Translations under genes and position numbers: made by a program | Shown: one piece after another, positions 1-8,309 of the stretch | Position numbering within the stretch: the stretch's first letter is position 1 | Layout: each line of letters begins with the position of its first letter | DNA from: Xanthobacteraceae bacterium | Lineage (GTDB): Bacteria > Pseudomonadota > Alphaproteobacteria > Rhizobiales > Xanthobacteraceae | Direction: 5' to 3' | DNA length: 64,000 nucleotides | Assembly: GCA_024508855.1 (NCBI GenBank) | Contig: JANINJ010000092.1 | Coordinates: forward strand, 1-64,000 | The notes under the pieces: model-generated | Database searches by the model: none | Told to the model about the DNA's origin: nothing | What the model saw: only the letters and a program-made list of their open reading frames with translations

Positions 1-2
1 CC

Positions 3-860
3 GGCAAATGCTCGATCGCGCTCGTCACGCTGGCCGGAAAGCCGCGGACCAGCGTGATGCCGCCGCGCGCGGCCGGCGCGGAAGCGGATTTCGAAGCCGC
101 CTACGGCGCCACCACCCATAATGCCTACGGCATGTGTGCCATGCGCCATATGCACGACTTTGGCACCACCAGCGAACAGCTCGCCTGGATCAAGGTCGCG
201 GCCTCGCATCACGCGCAATATAATCCGCACGCGATGCTGAAGGATGTCGTCACCGTCGAGGACGTCATCAACTCGCCGATGATTTCCGATCCGCTGCACC
301 GGATGGATTGCTGCGTTGTCACCGATGGCGGCGGTGCGCTGATCGTGACGACGCCGGAGATTGCCAAAAGCCTGAAGAAGCCGCTGGTCCGCCTGATTGG
401 ACATGGCGAGGCGATGAAGGGACCGCGCGGTGGCAAGGATCTCGATCTGACCTATTCGGCGGGTGTGTGGTCCGGTCCGCGCGCGTTCGAGGAAGCCGGC
501 GTCACGCCGAAGGACATCAAGTACGCATCGATCTACGACAGCTTCACCATCACGGTGCTGATGCAACTTGAAGATCTCGGCTTCTGCAAGAAGGGCGAGG
601 GCGGCAAGTTCGTTTCCGACGGTAACCTGATTTCCGGTGTCGGCAAGCTGCCGTTCAACACCGATGGCGGCGGCCTGTGCAGCAATCATCCCGTCAACCG
701 CGGCGGCATGACCAAGATCATCGAGGCGGTTCGCCAGTTGCGCGGCGAAGCGCATCCCAAGGTGCAGGTGCCGAACTGTGATCTGGCGCTGGTGCATGGC
801 ACCGGCGGCCTGCTCGGCGTTCGCCATGCCGCCTCAACCGCCGTTCTGGAGCGCGTGTGA
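3..860 (+). CDS. Thiolase-fold (SCP2/lipid-transfer-type) protein, 5' end outside window
   Basis: The reading frame is open to the left edge, so the start lies outside the window and 285 C-terminal residues are visible. The fold is that of thiolases: YDSFTI, NTDGGGLCSNHPVNRGG (the usual GGG...HPxGxxG loop) and DLALVHGTGG near the C-terminus. Classical thiolases carry a catalytic Cys in that last loop (CxGGG); here the position reads HGTGG, so no Cys. It overlaps the following DUF35 gene by one base (TGATG), which implies translational coupling. Family knowledge: such pairs include thiolases and the Ltp2/ChsH2-type retro-aldolases of steroid side-chain breakdown. The role in acyl-CoA degradation is inferred; the exact reaction is open. 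Confidence 0.85.
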   Translation, partial: GKCSIALVTLAGKPRTSVMPPRAAGAEADFEAAYGATTHNAYGMCAMRHMHDFGTTSEQLAWIKVAASHHAQYNPHAMLKDVVTVEDVINSPMISDPLHRMDCCVVTDGGGALIVTTPEIAKSLKKPLVRLIGHGEAMKGPRGGKDLDLTYSAGVWSGPRAFEEAGVTPKDIKYASIYDSFTITVLMQLEDLGFCKKGEGGKFVSDGNLISGVGKLPFNTDGGGLCSNHPVNRGGMTKIIEAVRQLRGEAHPKVQVPNCDLALVHGTGGLLGVRHAASTAVLERV

Positions 861-1264
861 TGACTGAAGCAAAAGCACAAGAGAAGAAGTACCCCGCGCC
901 GCAGGGCAATCCCGAAACGCAAGCCTTCTGGGATGCTGCCAAGGAAGGCAAGTTTCTGATCAAGCGCTGCACGGCGTGCGGTGAGGCGCATTACTTTCCG
1001 CGCTCGATCTGCCCGTTCTGCTTCTCCGACAAGACAGTATGGGAAGAGAGCCCGGGCGAGGGCGAGATCTACACCTTCAGCCTGATGCGCAAGTCGCCGA
1101 CCGGCCCTTACGCCATTGGCTACGTCAAGCTGAAGGAAGGCCCAGCGGTGCAGACCAACTTCGTCGACTGCGATCTCGGGTCGCTGAAGATCGGCCAGAA
1201 GGTCAAGGTGGTGTTCAAGCCGACCGAGGGTGCGCCGCTGCCGTTCTTTACGCCGGTCGGGTGA
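860..1264 (+). CDS. Zn-ribbon / OB-fold (DUF35) partner protein
   Basis: A 134-residue protein with an N-terminal rubredoxin-like zinc ribbon (RCTACGEAHYFPRSICPFC, two CxxC pairs) followed by an OB-fold, the DUF35 arrangement. The ATG at 860 overlaps the thiolase stop; the GTG one codon earlier is less likely. DUF35 proteins bind acyl-CoA and form obligatory complexes with thiolase-fold enzymes, as in ChsH2-Ltp2 and archaeal HMG-CoA synthase/acetoacetyl-CoA thiolase. Position directly after a thiolase-like gene makes that partnership likely. No catalytic residue of its own is expected. Confidence 0.85.
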   Translation: MTEAKAQEKKYPAPQGNPETQAFWDAAKEGKFLIKRCTACGEAHYFPRSICPFCFSDKTVWEESPGEGEIYTFSLMRKSPTGPYAIGYVKLKEGPAVQTNFVDCDLGSLKIGQKVKVVFKPTEGAPLPFFTPVG

Positions 1265-1292
1265 TGCTAGGTCGCTACCAAGATAACCATAA

Positions 1293-1366
1293 GTCATCCC
1301 CGCGAAGGCGGAGATCCAGTAATCGCAGTGAAATGGATACTGGATGCCCGCCGTCGCGGGCATGAC
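1293..1366. repeat. Palindromic intergenic repeat (REP/MITE-like)
   Basis: Arms starting GTCATCCCCGCGAAGGCGG and ending GCCGTCGCGGGCATGAC form a long imperfect inverted repeat around a short centre, with GATCCAGTA / TACTGGAT also pairing. This is the 'gtcatccccgcgaaggcgg' type of palindrome scattered through Bradyrhizobium-like genomes. It sits between the DUF35 and MaoC genes and may form an RNA hairpin within the operon. Confidence 0.75.
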
Positions 1367-1392
1367 GACAAAAACACGGAGGAAACACCGAA

Positions 1393-2253
1393 ATGCCCGT
1401 CAGCTACGACAACCTTATGGCCATGAAGAATCTTGGCCAGAAATACAGCTACACCGACCGCGATGTGATGCTTTACGCCTACGGCATCGGCCTTGGCGCG
1501 GATCCGATGGACGAGAGGGAATTGTCCTTCGTCAACGAAGCTTACTTCACGCCGCGTGCGGTAAAGGTGGTGCCGACGTTTGCATCCGTCGCGGCGTGGG
1601 GCTCGGGCCCCGGTGAGATGGGCCTCAACAAGCTTCTGGTGGTCGATGGCGAACGCGACATCACCTTCCACAAGCCGATGCCGGTGACGGCGCACATCAC
1701 CGCGGATTCCAGCGTGCTCGGTGTGTTCGACAAGGGCAAGGACAAGGGACTGGTGGTTCGTCACCAGACCATTCTCAAGGACGAGAAGGGCGAGGCGCTG
1801 GCGACGCTCGTGGCGTCGCGGTTTGCGCGCGGTGACGGCGGCATCGGTGGCTCGTCGCAGGGGCAGCCGGAGCCGCATCAGGTGCCGACCCGCGCGCCGG
1901 ACAAGACCGTCGATATTTCGACGCGGCCGGATCAGGCCCTGATCTATCGTCTGTGCGGCGACCGCAATCCGTTGCACAGCGATCCGGAATTCGCCAAGCG
2001 CGGCGGCTTTCCGCGTCCGATCCTGCACGGCATGTGCACCTACGGCCTGACCTGCCGCGCCGTGTTGCAGACCTATGCCGACTATGATCCGTCGGCGTTC
2101 AAACGGCACGCTGTCCGTTTCTCGTCGCCGGTCTATCCGGGTGAAACCGTTTCGGTGGATTTGTGGAAGGACGGCAACGTCGTTTCGTTCGAGGCGAAAG
2201 TGAAGGAGCGCAACGTCACCGTTATCAAGAGCGGGCGGAGCGAACTGGCGTGA
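1393..2253 (+). CDS. MaoC-type enoyl-CoA hydratase (hydratase 2 family)
   Basis: A 286-residue protein of the double-hotdog hydratase-2 kind. The C-terminal half has the hydratase-2 motif YRLCGDRNPLHSDPEFAKRG, with D190 and H195 as the expected catalytic pair, followed by PRPILHGMCTYG. The N-terminal half is a degenerate hotdog. These enzymes hydrate trans-2-enoyl-CoA to the (3R)-hydroxyacyl-CoA. Together with the next gene (SDR) it resembles the two halves of peroxisomal multifunctional enzyme 2, so a hydration-dehydrogenation sequence on an acyl-CoA is inferred. The ATG follows a purine-rich GGAGGAAA stretch at about 1378-1385. Confidence 0.88.
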   Translation: MPVSYDNLMAMKNLGQKYSYTDRDVMLYAYGIGLGADPMDERELSFVNEAYFTPRAVKVVPTFASVAAWGSGPGEMGLNKLLVVDGERDITFHKPMPVTAHITADSSVLGVFDKGKDKGLVVRHQTILKDEKGEALATLVASRFARGDGGIGGSSQGQPEPHQVPTRAPDKTVDISTRPDQALIYRLCGDRNPLHSDPEFAKRGGFPRPILHGMCTYGLTCRAVLQTYADYDPSAFKRHAVRFSSPVYPGETVSVDLWKDGNVVSFEAKVKERNVTVIKSGRSELA

Positions 2254-2328
2254 CATGAGCCGATAGGTGCCGTCATGGCCGTGCTCGTCACGGCCATCTA
2301 CGTCTTTCTTTTGTTGATGAGGACGTGG

Positions 2329-2351
2329 ATGCCCGGAACAAGTCCGGGCAT
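2329..2351. repeat. Short palindromic repeat (REP-like hairpin)
   Basis: ATGCCCGGA-ACAAG-TCCGGGCAT is a perfect 9-bp stem, flanked by cgtgg and gacg. It is the half-unit of the element found at 55386-55477. It lies in the short gap between the MaoC and SDR genes. Confidence 0.7.
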
Positions 2352-2386
2352 GACGCCTTCAGGGATGCTGCGGTAAGGAGAGACAT

Positions 2387-3268
2387 ATGGGATTGCTCGA
2401 CGGCAAGGTGGCGCTGATCACGGGGGCAGGCGGCGGCCTCGGCGAAGCTTACGCAAAACTGTTTGCGCGCGAAGGCGCGGCGGTAGTGGTCAACGACCTT
2501 GGCGGCCCGCGCGATGGCACCGGTTCCGACAAGTCGATGGCACAGAAGGTCGTCGATGCCATCGAGGCCGAAGGCGGCCGGGCGATTGCCAACGGCGCCG
2601 ACATCTCGACCATGGCGGGCGGCCAGTCGGTGTTCGACGATGCCATCAAGCATTTCGGCCGCGCCGATATCCTCGTCAACAATGCCGGCATTCTGCTCGA
2701 TCGCAGCTTCGTCAAGATGTCGGAAGCGGATTGGGACAAATGCCTCAAGGTGCATCTTAAAGGCACGTTCTGCGTCACCTCGCCGGTATTCCGCTGGATG
2801 AAGGACAATGGCGGCGGCGTCATCGTCAACACCTCCTCGACGTCGGGGCTGATCGGCAACTTCGGCCAGAGCAACTACGGCGCAGCCAAGGGCGGCATCT
2901 GGGGTCTCAGCAACGTCCTCGCCATCGAGGGCCGCAGATACAACATCCGGATATGGACGCTGGCGCCGGGCGCGCTCACGCGCATGACCGCCGACCTGCA
3001 ACGCTACATCGATAATCCGGGCGCGGCGCTCGGCCCGGACGGCATCGCTCCGGCCGTGCTATACATGGTCAGCGAGCTTTCCGGCGATCAGACCGGCAAA
3101 GTGCTCGGCGTCTCGGGACCGCGCGGCGTTCGTGAGATGAAGATGCTGGAAATGGAAGGCTGGAAGCCGCCGCTGGACGCGGGCTGGAAGGCCGAGGATA
3201 TCGTGACTCACGCCAAGGAGATTTTCTTCTCCGACGAGGATCTCAAGCGGGGTGCACGGCGATTTTGA
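2387..3268 (+). CDS. Short-chain dehydrogenase (3-hydroxyacyl-CoA dehydrogenase-like)
   Basis: A 293-residue SDR with the NAD(P)-binding TGAGGGLG motif at residues 12-19, NNAG at 98-101, the catalytic serine in the NTSSTSG segment near 150, and Y164-xxx-K168 (SNYGAAKGG). The start has a good AGGAGAG just upstream. The roughly 30-residue C-terminal extension and SDR core resemble the dehydrogenase part of peroxisomal MFE-2, which oxidises (3R)-hydroxyacyl-CoA. Being directly after a hydratase-2 gene supports that role. Substrate chain or ring structure cannot be told. Confidence 0.85.
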   Translation: MGLLDGKVALITGAGGGLGEAYAKLFAREGAAVVVNDLGGPRDGTGSDKSMAQKVVDAIEAEGGRAIANGADISTMAGGQSVFDDAIKHFGRADILVNNAGILLDRSFVKMSEADWDKCLKVHLKGTFCVTSPVFRWMKDNGGGVIVNTSSTSGLIGNFGQSNYGAAKGGIWGLSNVLAIEGRRYNIRIWTLAPGALTRMTADLQRYIDNPGAALGPDGIAPAVLYMVSELSGDQTGKVLGVSGPRGVREMKMLEMEGWKPPLDAGWKAEDIVTHAKEIFFSDEDLKRGARRF

Positions 3269-3278
3269 GAGGGACACG

Positions 3279-4232
3279 ATGAAGCTGACGCATAAAGCTG
3301 AGGGTACGTTCGCGATCGCGCCGACGCCGTTCCACGATGACGGCCGCATCGACCAGGCTTCGCTCGACCGGCTGGTCGATTTCTATACGGAAGTCGGCTG
3401 CGATGGCGTCACCATTCTCGGCATTCTGGGCGAAGCGCCGAAACTGACCGGCGAGGAGGCCGAAGCGATCGTCAAGCGCTTCGTGCGCCGCGCCAAGTCC
3501 ATGCAGATCGTGGTCGGCGTCTCGGCGCCGGGCTTTGCCGCGATGCGGTCGCTGGCGCGCGCGTCGATGGATGCCGGCGCTGCCGGCGTGATGATTGCGC
3601 CGGTGCCGAGCCTGCGCACCGACGACCAGATCACGACCTATTTCAAGCAGGCGGTCGAGGCGATCGGCGATGACATTCCGTGGGTGCTGCAGGATTACCC
3701 GCTAACGCTCAGCGTCGTGATGACGCCGGCGGTGATCCGCAAGATCGTGATGGACAATCCGTCCTGCGTCATGCTCAAGCACGAGGACTGGCCGGGTCTG
3801 GAAAAAATCACGACGCTGCGTGGCTACCAGAAAGACGGGTCGCTGCGGCCGCTGTCGATCCTGACCGGCAACGGTGCGACCTTCCTCGATTTCGAGATGG
3901 AGCGCGGCGCTGACGGCGCGATGACCGGTTATGCCTTCCCCGAACTGTTGATCGACGTGGTGCGGCTCTCGAAGCAGGGCAAGCGCGATGCCGCGCACGA
4001 TCTGTTCGACGCGCACCTGCCGCTGATCCGCTACGAGCAGCAGCCCGGCGTCGGCCTGTCGGTTCGCAAATACGTCCTGCACAAGCGCGGCGTGCTCGCT
4101 TCGTCGGCGCAGCGCAAGCCGGGTGCCTCGCTCAGCGCACTGGCGAGGGCGGAAGTCGATTATCTGTTGTCGCGCGTTGCCCGCGTGGACAAGCGCGCCA
4201 ATACCGCCCCGCAATCGAGCGCAGCAGGCTGA
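3279..4232 (+). CDS. Dihydrodipicolinate synthase (DapA)/N-acetylneuraminate lyase family protein
   Basis: A 317-residue class I aldolase of the DapA/NanA family. The Schiff-base lysine is K167 (VMLKHEDWPG), the proton-relay tyrosine is Y140 (VLQDYPLTL), and GILGEAPKL at 48-56 stands where DapA has GTTGE. The ATG at 3279 is preceded by GAGAGGGAC ten bases after the SDR stop, so an in-frame GTG at 3252 inside the SDR gene is less likely. It is probably not the lysine-pathway enzyme because it sits in an acyl-CoA operon and the GTTGE motif is changed; a pyruvate-releasing or -condensing lyase is inferred. Confidence 0.8.
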   Translation: MKLTHKAEGTFAIAPTPFHDDGRIDQASLDRLVDFYTEVGCDGVTILGILGEAPKLTGEEAEAIVKRFVRRAKSMQIVVGVSAPGFAAMRSLARASMDAGAAGVMIAPVPSLRTDDQITTYFKQAVEAIGDDIPWVLQDYPLTLSVVMTPAVIRKIVMDNPSCVMLKHEDWPGLEKITTLRGYQKDGSLRPLSILTGNGATFLDFEMERGADGAMTGYAFPELLIDVVRLSKQGKRDAAHDLFDAHLPLIRYEQQPGVGLSVRKYVLHKRGVLASSAQRKPGASLSALARAEVDYLLSRVARVDKRANTAPQSSAAG

Positions 4233-4251
4233 CCCAAAGGAATATCCGTCA

Positions 4252-5046
4252 ATGCCAACCGAAACTGCCGTCGCGCGCCCCGCATCCACCATCCTGTTGC
4301 TGCGTGATCGCGGCGGCATCGAAGTCTTCATGATGGTGCGGCACTACCAGATCGAATTCGCGTCCGGCGCGCTGGTCTTTCCCGGCGGCAGTGTCGATGC
4401 GGGCGATCAGGACATCGTCGGCACGCCGGAGCTTTACGACAACCGCAACGGGCTCGACCCTGCCGCATTGAAATTCAGGATTGCGGCGATCCGTGAAACT
4501 TTCGAGGAAAGCGGCATCCTGCTGGCGCGGCCGCGCGGATCGGATGCGCTGGTCACTGCACCCCGGGCCGACGAGATCAGCCAGGCGCACCGCACGGCGC
4601 TCTGCGAGGGCAAGACCTCATTCGCGCAGATCGTTGCCGACAATGGTCTGGTGCTGGCGCTCGACCAGCTTGAGCATTACGCGCACTGGATCACGCCGGT
4701 GGTGATGCCGAAGCGCTTCGATACGCACTTCTTCATCGCCAAGGCTCCGCCCGAGCAGGTGGGGGTTCACGACGGCAAGGAATCGACGGATTCGATCTGG
4801 GTGTCGCCCCGGGAGGCGCTGGAGGGTGGCGAGAGCGGCCGTTTCAAGCTGCCGTTTCCGACCACCCGTAACCTGATCAAGCTCGGTAAGCAGCCCGGCG
4901 TGGACGCCGCGCTGGAGGATGCCCGGCGCTCCCCGGTCGTGACCGTGATGCCGGAGGTCAGCAAGGACGGCGACCGGCGGCTGCTGCGTATCCCGGCGGA
5001 CGCCGGCTACGACGGCGAGCTTTTCGACGTTTCCGGCGGCGTCTGA
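4252..5046 (+). CDS. Nudix hydrolase (acyl-CoA diphosphatase-like)
   Basis: A 264-residue Nudix protein. GALVFPGGSVDAGD is the start of the Nudix box and RETFEESGIL (about residues 80-89) the metal-binding half, separated by an insert of about 25 residues as in the NUDT7/NUDT19 group that cleaves CoA and acyl-CoA. The ATG at 4252 follows AAAGGAATA and lies 20 bases after the DapA-like stop. Being last in an acyl-CoA operon fits CoA-ester hydrolysis, but substrate is inferred. Confidence 0.8.
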   Translation: MPTETAVARPASTILLLRDRGGIEVFMMVRHYQIEFASGALVFPGGSVDAGDQDIVGTPELYDNRNGLDPAALKFRIAAIRETFEESGILLARPRGSDALVTAPRADEISQAHRTALCEGKTSFAQIVADNGLVLALDQLEHYAHWITPVVMPKRFDTHFFIAKAPPEQVGVHDGKESTDSIWVSPREALEGGESGRFKLPFPTTRNLIKLGKQPGVDAALEDARRSPVVTVMPEVSKDGDRRLLRIPADAGYDGELFDVSGGV

Positions 5047-5158
5047 GGCCGCAGGCACGGCGTTTCGGCCGCCTGCGGTAAATTCCGGAACTGTGCTAGA
5101 CTGAGGCGGCATCCATCCAATTGCGGGCGATGCAGGTCGACGGTCGGTAAACATATTT

Positions 5159-6961
5159 ATGTCGTGGCATCTTGCCGCATCATTTCCTGTCCTGGCGGTC
5201 GATCTCGCGGGCCTGCCGGGGACGTTTATTGCTTTTGGGCTCGGTGGCTTGCTCATCGGGTTTGTCGCCGGCGTTGCCGTGATGCGTTTTCGTCGTACGC
5301 CGGCAGTGATCGCGGCACAGAGCCAGGAGGCTGCACGGCGCTCGCTCGCCGAGCAGCGCTATGCGGAAGCCGAGGAGAGCTACCGCAAGCTGTTCGACAG
5401 TTCCATCGAAGGTATCTACGTCACCACGCCCGACGGCCGCCTGCTCAACGCCAATCCGGCGCTGGCGCGAATGATGGGATACAATTCCCCGCAGCGGCTG
5501 ATCCACGAAGTAACCGACATCGCCCATACGATCTATGTCGATCCGGCAGTTCGGACCGAGTATCAGTTGCGCATGTCGCGCGTCGGCATGGTGCGCGACT
5601 TCGAATATCAGGTGCGGCGGCAGGACGGCAGCCTGCTCTGGCTTTCCGACAGCGCAACGGCAATCCGGGACGAGGCCGGAGAGGTCATCCGTTACGAAGG
5701 AACGGTTCGCGACATCACCAATCAGAAACAGGCGGAAGCGGCGCTGGCCGAAAGTCGTCGGCGCCTGCAGGAGGTGATCGACACCGTTCCCGCGGTCATC
5801 AATGTCAAGGACACCCGGCTTCGTTACGTGCTGATGAACCGCTACATGGCGCGCATTTTCAGCATCGAACCCGACGACGCGATCGGCCGCACCACCACCG
5901 ATCTGATGTCGCGTTATGGTGCGCGAAAGACCGACGATAACGATCGTCGCGTCATGGAAACCGGCAAGGAGTTGGGTTTCTACGAAGAGGAGTATATCGA
6001 TTCTTCCGGTGCGATGCGCCAGTGGCTGGTCAACAAGCTGCCGCTGCGAGGTGCAGACGGAGAGATCGAGAACATCGTTACCGTCGCGCTCGATATCGGC
6101 GAACGCAAACGCGTCGAACAGGAAATGCGCAAGGCCAAGGACGCTGCCGAAGCCACGTTGCGTAATCTGAAGGAAACGCAGAACTCCCTCATCGAGGCGG
6201 AAAAGCTAGCAGCTCTCGGCCGCCTGGTGGCGGGTGTCGCGCACGAAGTGAACAATCCGGTCGGGATCAGTCTCACCGTGGCATCGTCACTCGAACGCAA
6301 GGTTGCGATGTTTTCCGACGAGGTTGCTCGCGGAAATTTGCGCCGATCCAGTCTGAACGACTTCATCGAATCCGGCCGTAGCGCGTCGTCGCAATTGGTG
6401 TCGAATTTGAATCGCGCCGCCGAACTCATTCAATCCTTCAAGCAGGTCGCGGCCGACCGAAGCTATTCCGATCAGCGCAGCTTCGACATTGCCGACCTGA
6501 CCGATCAGGTCGTGATGAGTCTGCGTCCCGGCGTACGGAAAAAGAACCTGACGCTGACGGTGGATTGCAAGCCCAACCTGATCATGGACAGCTATCCCGG
6601 TCCGTACGGGCAGGTGCTGACCAATCTGTTTCTCAACTCGGTCGCACATGCCTTTCCGGCTGGTGAGGGAGGCGAGGTGCAGATTAAGGTCAAGGAAGCC
6701 GGTGAAGACCACGTCGAAGTGCTGTTTTCCGACAACGGATGCGGCATGAGCGCCGATATCCGGCGACGAGCCTTTGACCCGTTCTTCACGACGCGACGCA
6801 ACGAGGGCGGAACCGGGCTGGGGTTACACATTGTCTATAGCATCGTGACGAGCAGGCTTGGCGGCCGCATCCATCTGCACTCTGCACCGAACGAAGGTAC
6901 TCGCGTCCAGATGATCCTGCCACGCGTCGCGCCGGCGGAACTTGCACCTGATAGCGGTTAA
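5159..6961 (+). CDS. PAS-domain sensor histidine kinase
   Basis: A 600-residue hybrid-free sensor kinase. Residues about 19-42 form one membrane helix followed by an Arg-rich stop. Two PAS/PAC units follow at about 75-190 and 200-310. A coiled-coil linker leads to a HisKA-like segment with phospho-acceptor H362 (VAHEVNNPVG), then the ATPase domain with N box (NLFLNSVAHAFP), G1 (FSDNGCGM) and G2 (GGTGLGLHIV). No response regulator gene is adjacent, so the partner is unknown. The downstream gene on the other strand is GrlR-like and ends 25 bases away. Confidence 0.9.
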   Translation: MSWHLAASFPVLAVDLAGLPGTFIAFGLGGLLIGFVAGVAVMRFRRTPAVIAAQSQEAARRSLAEQRYAEAEESYRKLFDSSIEGIYVTTPDGRLLNANPALARMMGYNSPQRLIHEVTDIAHTIYVDPAVRTEYQLRMSRVGMVRDFEYQVRRQDGSLLWLSDSATAIRDEAGEVIRYEGTVRDITNQKQAEAALAESRRRLQEVIDTVPAVINVKDTRLRYVLMNRYMARIFSIEPDDAIGRTTTDLMSRYGARKTDDNDRRVMETGKELGFYEEEYIDSSGAMRQWLVNKLPLRGADGEIENIVTVALDIGERKRVEQEMRKAKDAAEATLRNLKETQNSLIEAEKLAALGRLVAGVAHEVNNPVGISLTVASSLERKVAMFSDEVARGNLRRSSLNDFIESGRSASSQLVSNLNRAAELIQSFKQVAADRSYSDQRSFDIADLTDQVVMSLRPGVRKKNLTLTVDCKPNLIMDSYPGPYGQVLTNLFLNSVAHAFPAGEGGEVQIKVKEAGEDHVEVLFSDNGCGMSADIRRRAFDPFFTTRRNEGGTGLGLHIVYSIVTSRLGGRIHLHSAPNEGTRVQMILPRVAPAELAPDSG

Positions 6962-6986
6962 TGCGGTGCTATTCGTTTCGCCGAGA

Positions 6987-7337
6987 CTAATCGGCGTCAG
7001 CGAGCCTACGGAGCGTTGCGCGGAAAATCTGGCTTGCCTTGCCGACCAGTGCGGTGCCGTTCATGGTCCCGGCGGTTTCAGTGAAGGTGCCCGATACGCC
7101 GACGCCGACCGGCTGCTGCTGACCACCGAACAAGGGATTCGCATCGGTGCTTCGCGTGTGTTGATTGACTTGAACCTCGCCCTTGAAGGATGAGCCGTTC
7201 ACGGTGTAGCTGCCGACATAAAACAGATAAGCGTCGCCACCGAGGATCTTGCCGTCGCGAAACACGACCACGCCGCTGCCCTTGCCGGATCTCCCGTCGA
7301 GCAGGTCGACATGGATTGAATACAGCCCGTTTTTCAT
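6987..7337 (-). CDS. GrlR-like regulatory protein
   Basis: A 116-residue protein beginning MKNGLYSIHVDLLDG and continuing GSGVVVFRDGKILGGDAYLFYVGSY, which matches the small beta-barrel GrlR family. In enteric pathogens GrlR binds and inhibits the GrlA activator of the LEE secretion island; homologues are common in Bradyrhizobium without that island, where their role is unknown. No GrlA-like gene or secretion genes occur in this window. It is monocistronic and convergent with the histidine kinase. Confidence 0.7.
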   Translation of the reverse strand: MKNGLYSIHVDLLDGRSGKGSGVVVFRDGKILGGDAYLFYVGSYTVNGSSFKGEVQVNQHTRSTDANPLFGGQQQPVGVGVSGTFTETAGTMNGTALVGKASQIFRATLRRLADAD

Positions 7338-7657
7338 CTTGCCCGTTTGTCGCAGCGCCAGATTTACTCCGTCCCGCTTTGGTTATGCCAAAGCCGATCC
7401 GGGGTCGTCAACGCGGCATTTGTGTCGACAGGACAGGGGGTGCCGTCGATCCAGACAACAGGACTGTCATAATCGATGCTGCTTGATGAGGCGATCGCGC
7501 CCGGATGGCGAGCGGATCATGACCGGCGAACGAATGTTGACCGCAGCGGCATTCGATACGGGGCAATGCTGCTTCCGAAATGGCATTCTAAAAAGATAAA
7601 GAGCCCGACCATCGGCCGGGCTCTTACGTTGCTCTCTACATAACAGAGGTTCAGGTT
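7338..7657. other. Gene-free stretch between GrlR-like gene and Gly/His-rich gene
   Basis: This holds the upstream region of the GrlR-like gene and the terminator of the next minus-strand gene at 7601-7623. No further coding or RNA signal is convincing. Confidence 0.6.
7601..7623 (-). terminator. Rho-independent terminator of the Gly/His-rich protein gene
   Basis: GAGCCCGACC-ATC-GGCCGGGCTC is a 10-bp stem with one mismatch. On the minus strand it is followed by TTTATCTTTTT, about 35 bases after the stop codon at 7658. Confidence 0.8.
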
Positions 7658-8101
7658 TTAGCGATGGTGTCCGCCGCCGCCGTGGCCGCCACCGCCATGA
7701 CCGCCGCCACCGGGCCGTCCGCCGCCACCCGGTCTGCCACCGCCCGGCCGGCCTCCGCCACCCATAGACGGCCGTCCGCCGGGACGCATACCCGGGCCGC
7801 CATGCGGGCGCCCGCCGGGCCGCATTCCATGGCCGCCGCCGCCGTGATGCCAGCCGTGCCAGCCACGGCCTCCGCCCCAGCCGTAGCCGCGGCGAAAGGC
7901 ATAACCGCACCAGTAGAAGCCGGGACCATTCCAGCCGTTGTCGTAGAAGCAATAGTTGCGGCCGCCAAAGAAGAACTGGGCCGGCAACACCGCTGACTCA
8001 CCGTTGAGGACGGGGTTGATCGGCATCGCATTTGCGGGCGCCATCGCGCCGGACAAGGCGAGCGCGAGTGTCGTGGCTGTTGCGTAAATCAATTTTCGCA
8101 T
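7658..8101 (-). CDS. Small secreted Gly/His/Trp-rich protein
   Basis: A 147-residue protein with a signal peptide (MRKLIYATATTLALALSG, cleavage probably after ANA near residue 26), then a short region with two Cys (CFYDNGWNGPGFYWCGY) and a low-complexity tail of GGGRP, RPGG and GGGGH repeats ending in HHR. The start at 8101 is chosen because GGAAGGAA lies six bases upstream; an ATG two codons earlier abuts this site. It is related in layout to the protein at 12420-12710. Function unknown; a His-rich secreted tail could bind metal or cell-wall polymers, which is speculation. Confidence 0.75.
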   Translation of the reverse strand: MRKLIYATATTLALALSGAMAPANAMPINPVLNGESAVLPAQFFFGGRNYCFYDNGWNGPGFYWCGYAFRRGYGWGGGRGWHGWHHGGGGHGMRPGGRPHGGPGMRPGGRPSMGGGGRPGGGRPGGGGRPGGGGHGGGGHGGGGHHR

Positions 8102-8309
8102 CGGCATTTCCTTCCTTCCGACGAATGTCGATTGGAACTCGACCATACGCGACATGGAACAAAAGTAAAAGTCCGGACACAGCGGAGCTCATATGACGCC
8201 GACCCGTCAGCGTGGCTCACAGGTGTTTGAATAGTCTCGCACGCAATTTCGGAACGGCCTTGACGACGTGTCGTTGCCCTCATGTGAACCACTTGGAATA
8301 GGATAAAAG

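Noticed and set aside
6987-7337. Evidence for a type III secretion island
   Set aside because: A single GrlR-like gene without any secretion or effector gene does not support it.
7658-7900. Short direct repeats that could be taken for a CRISPR-like array
   Set aside because: They are GGN-rich codon repeats of the Gly/His tail in a protein-coding gene, with no spacers and no cas genes.
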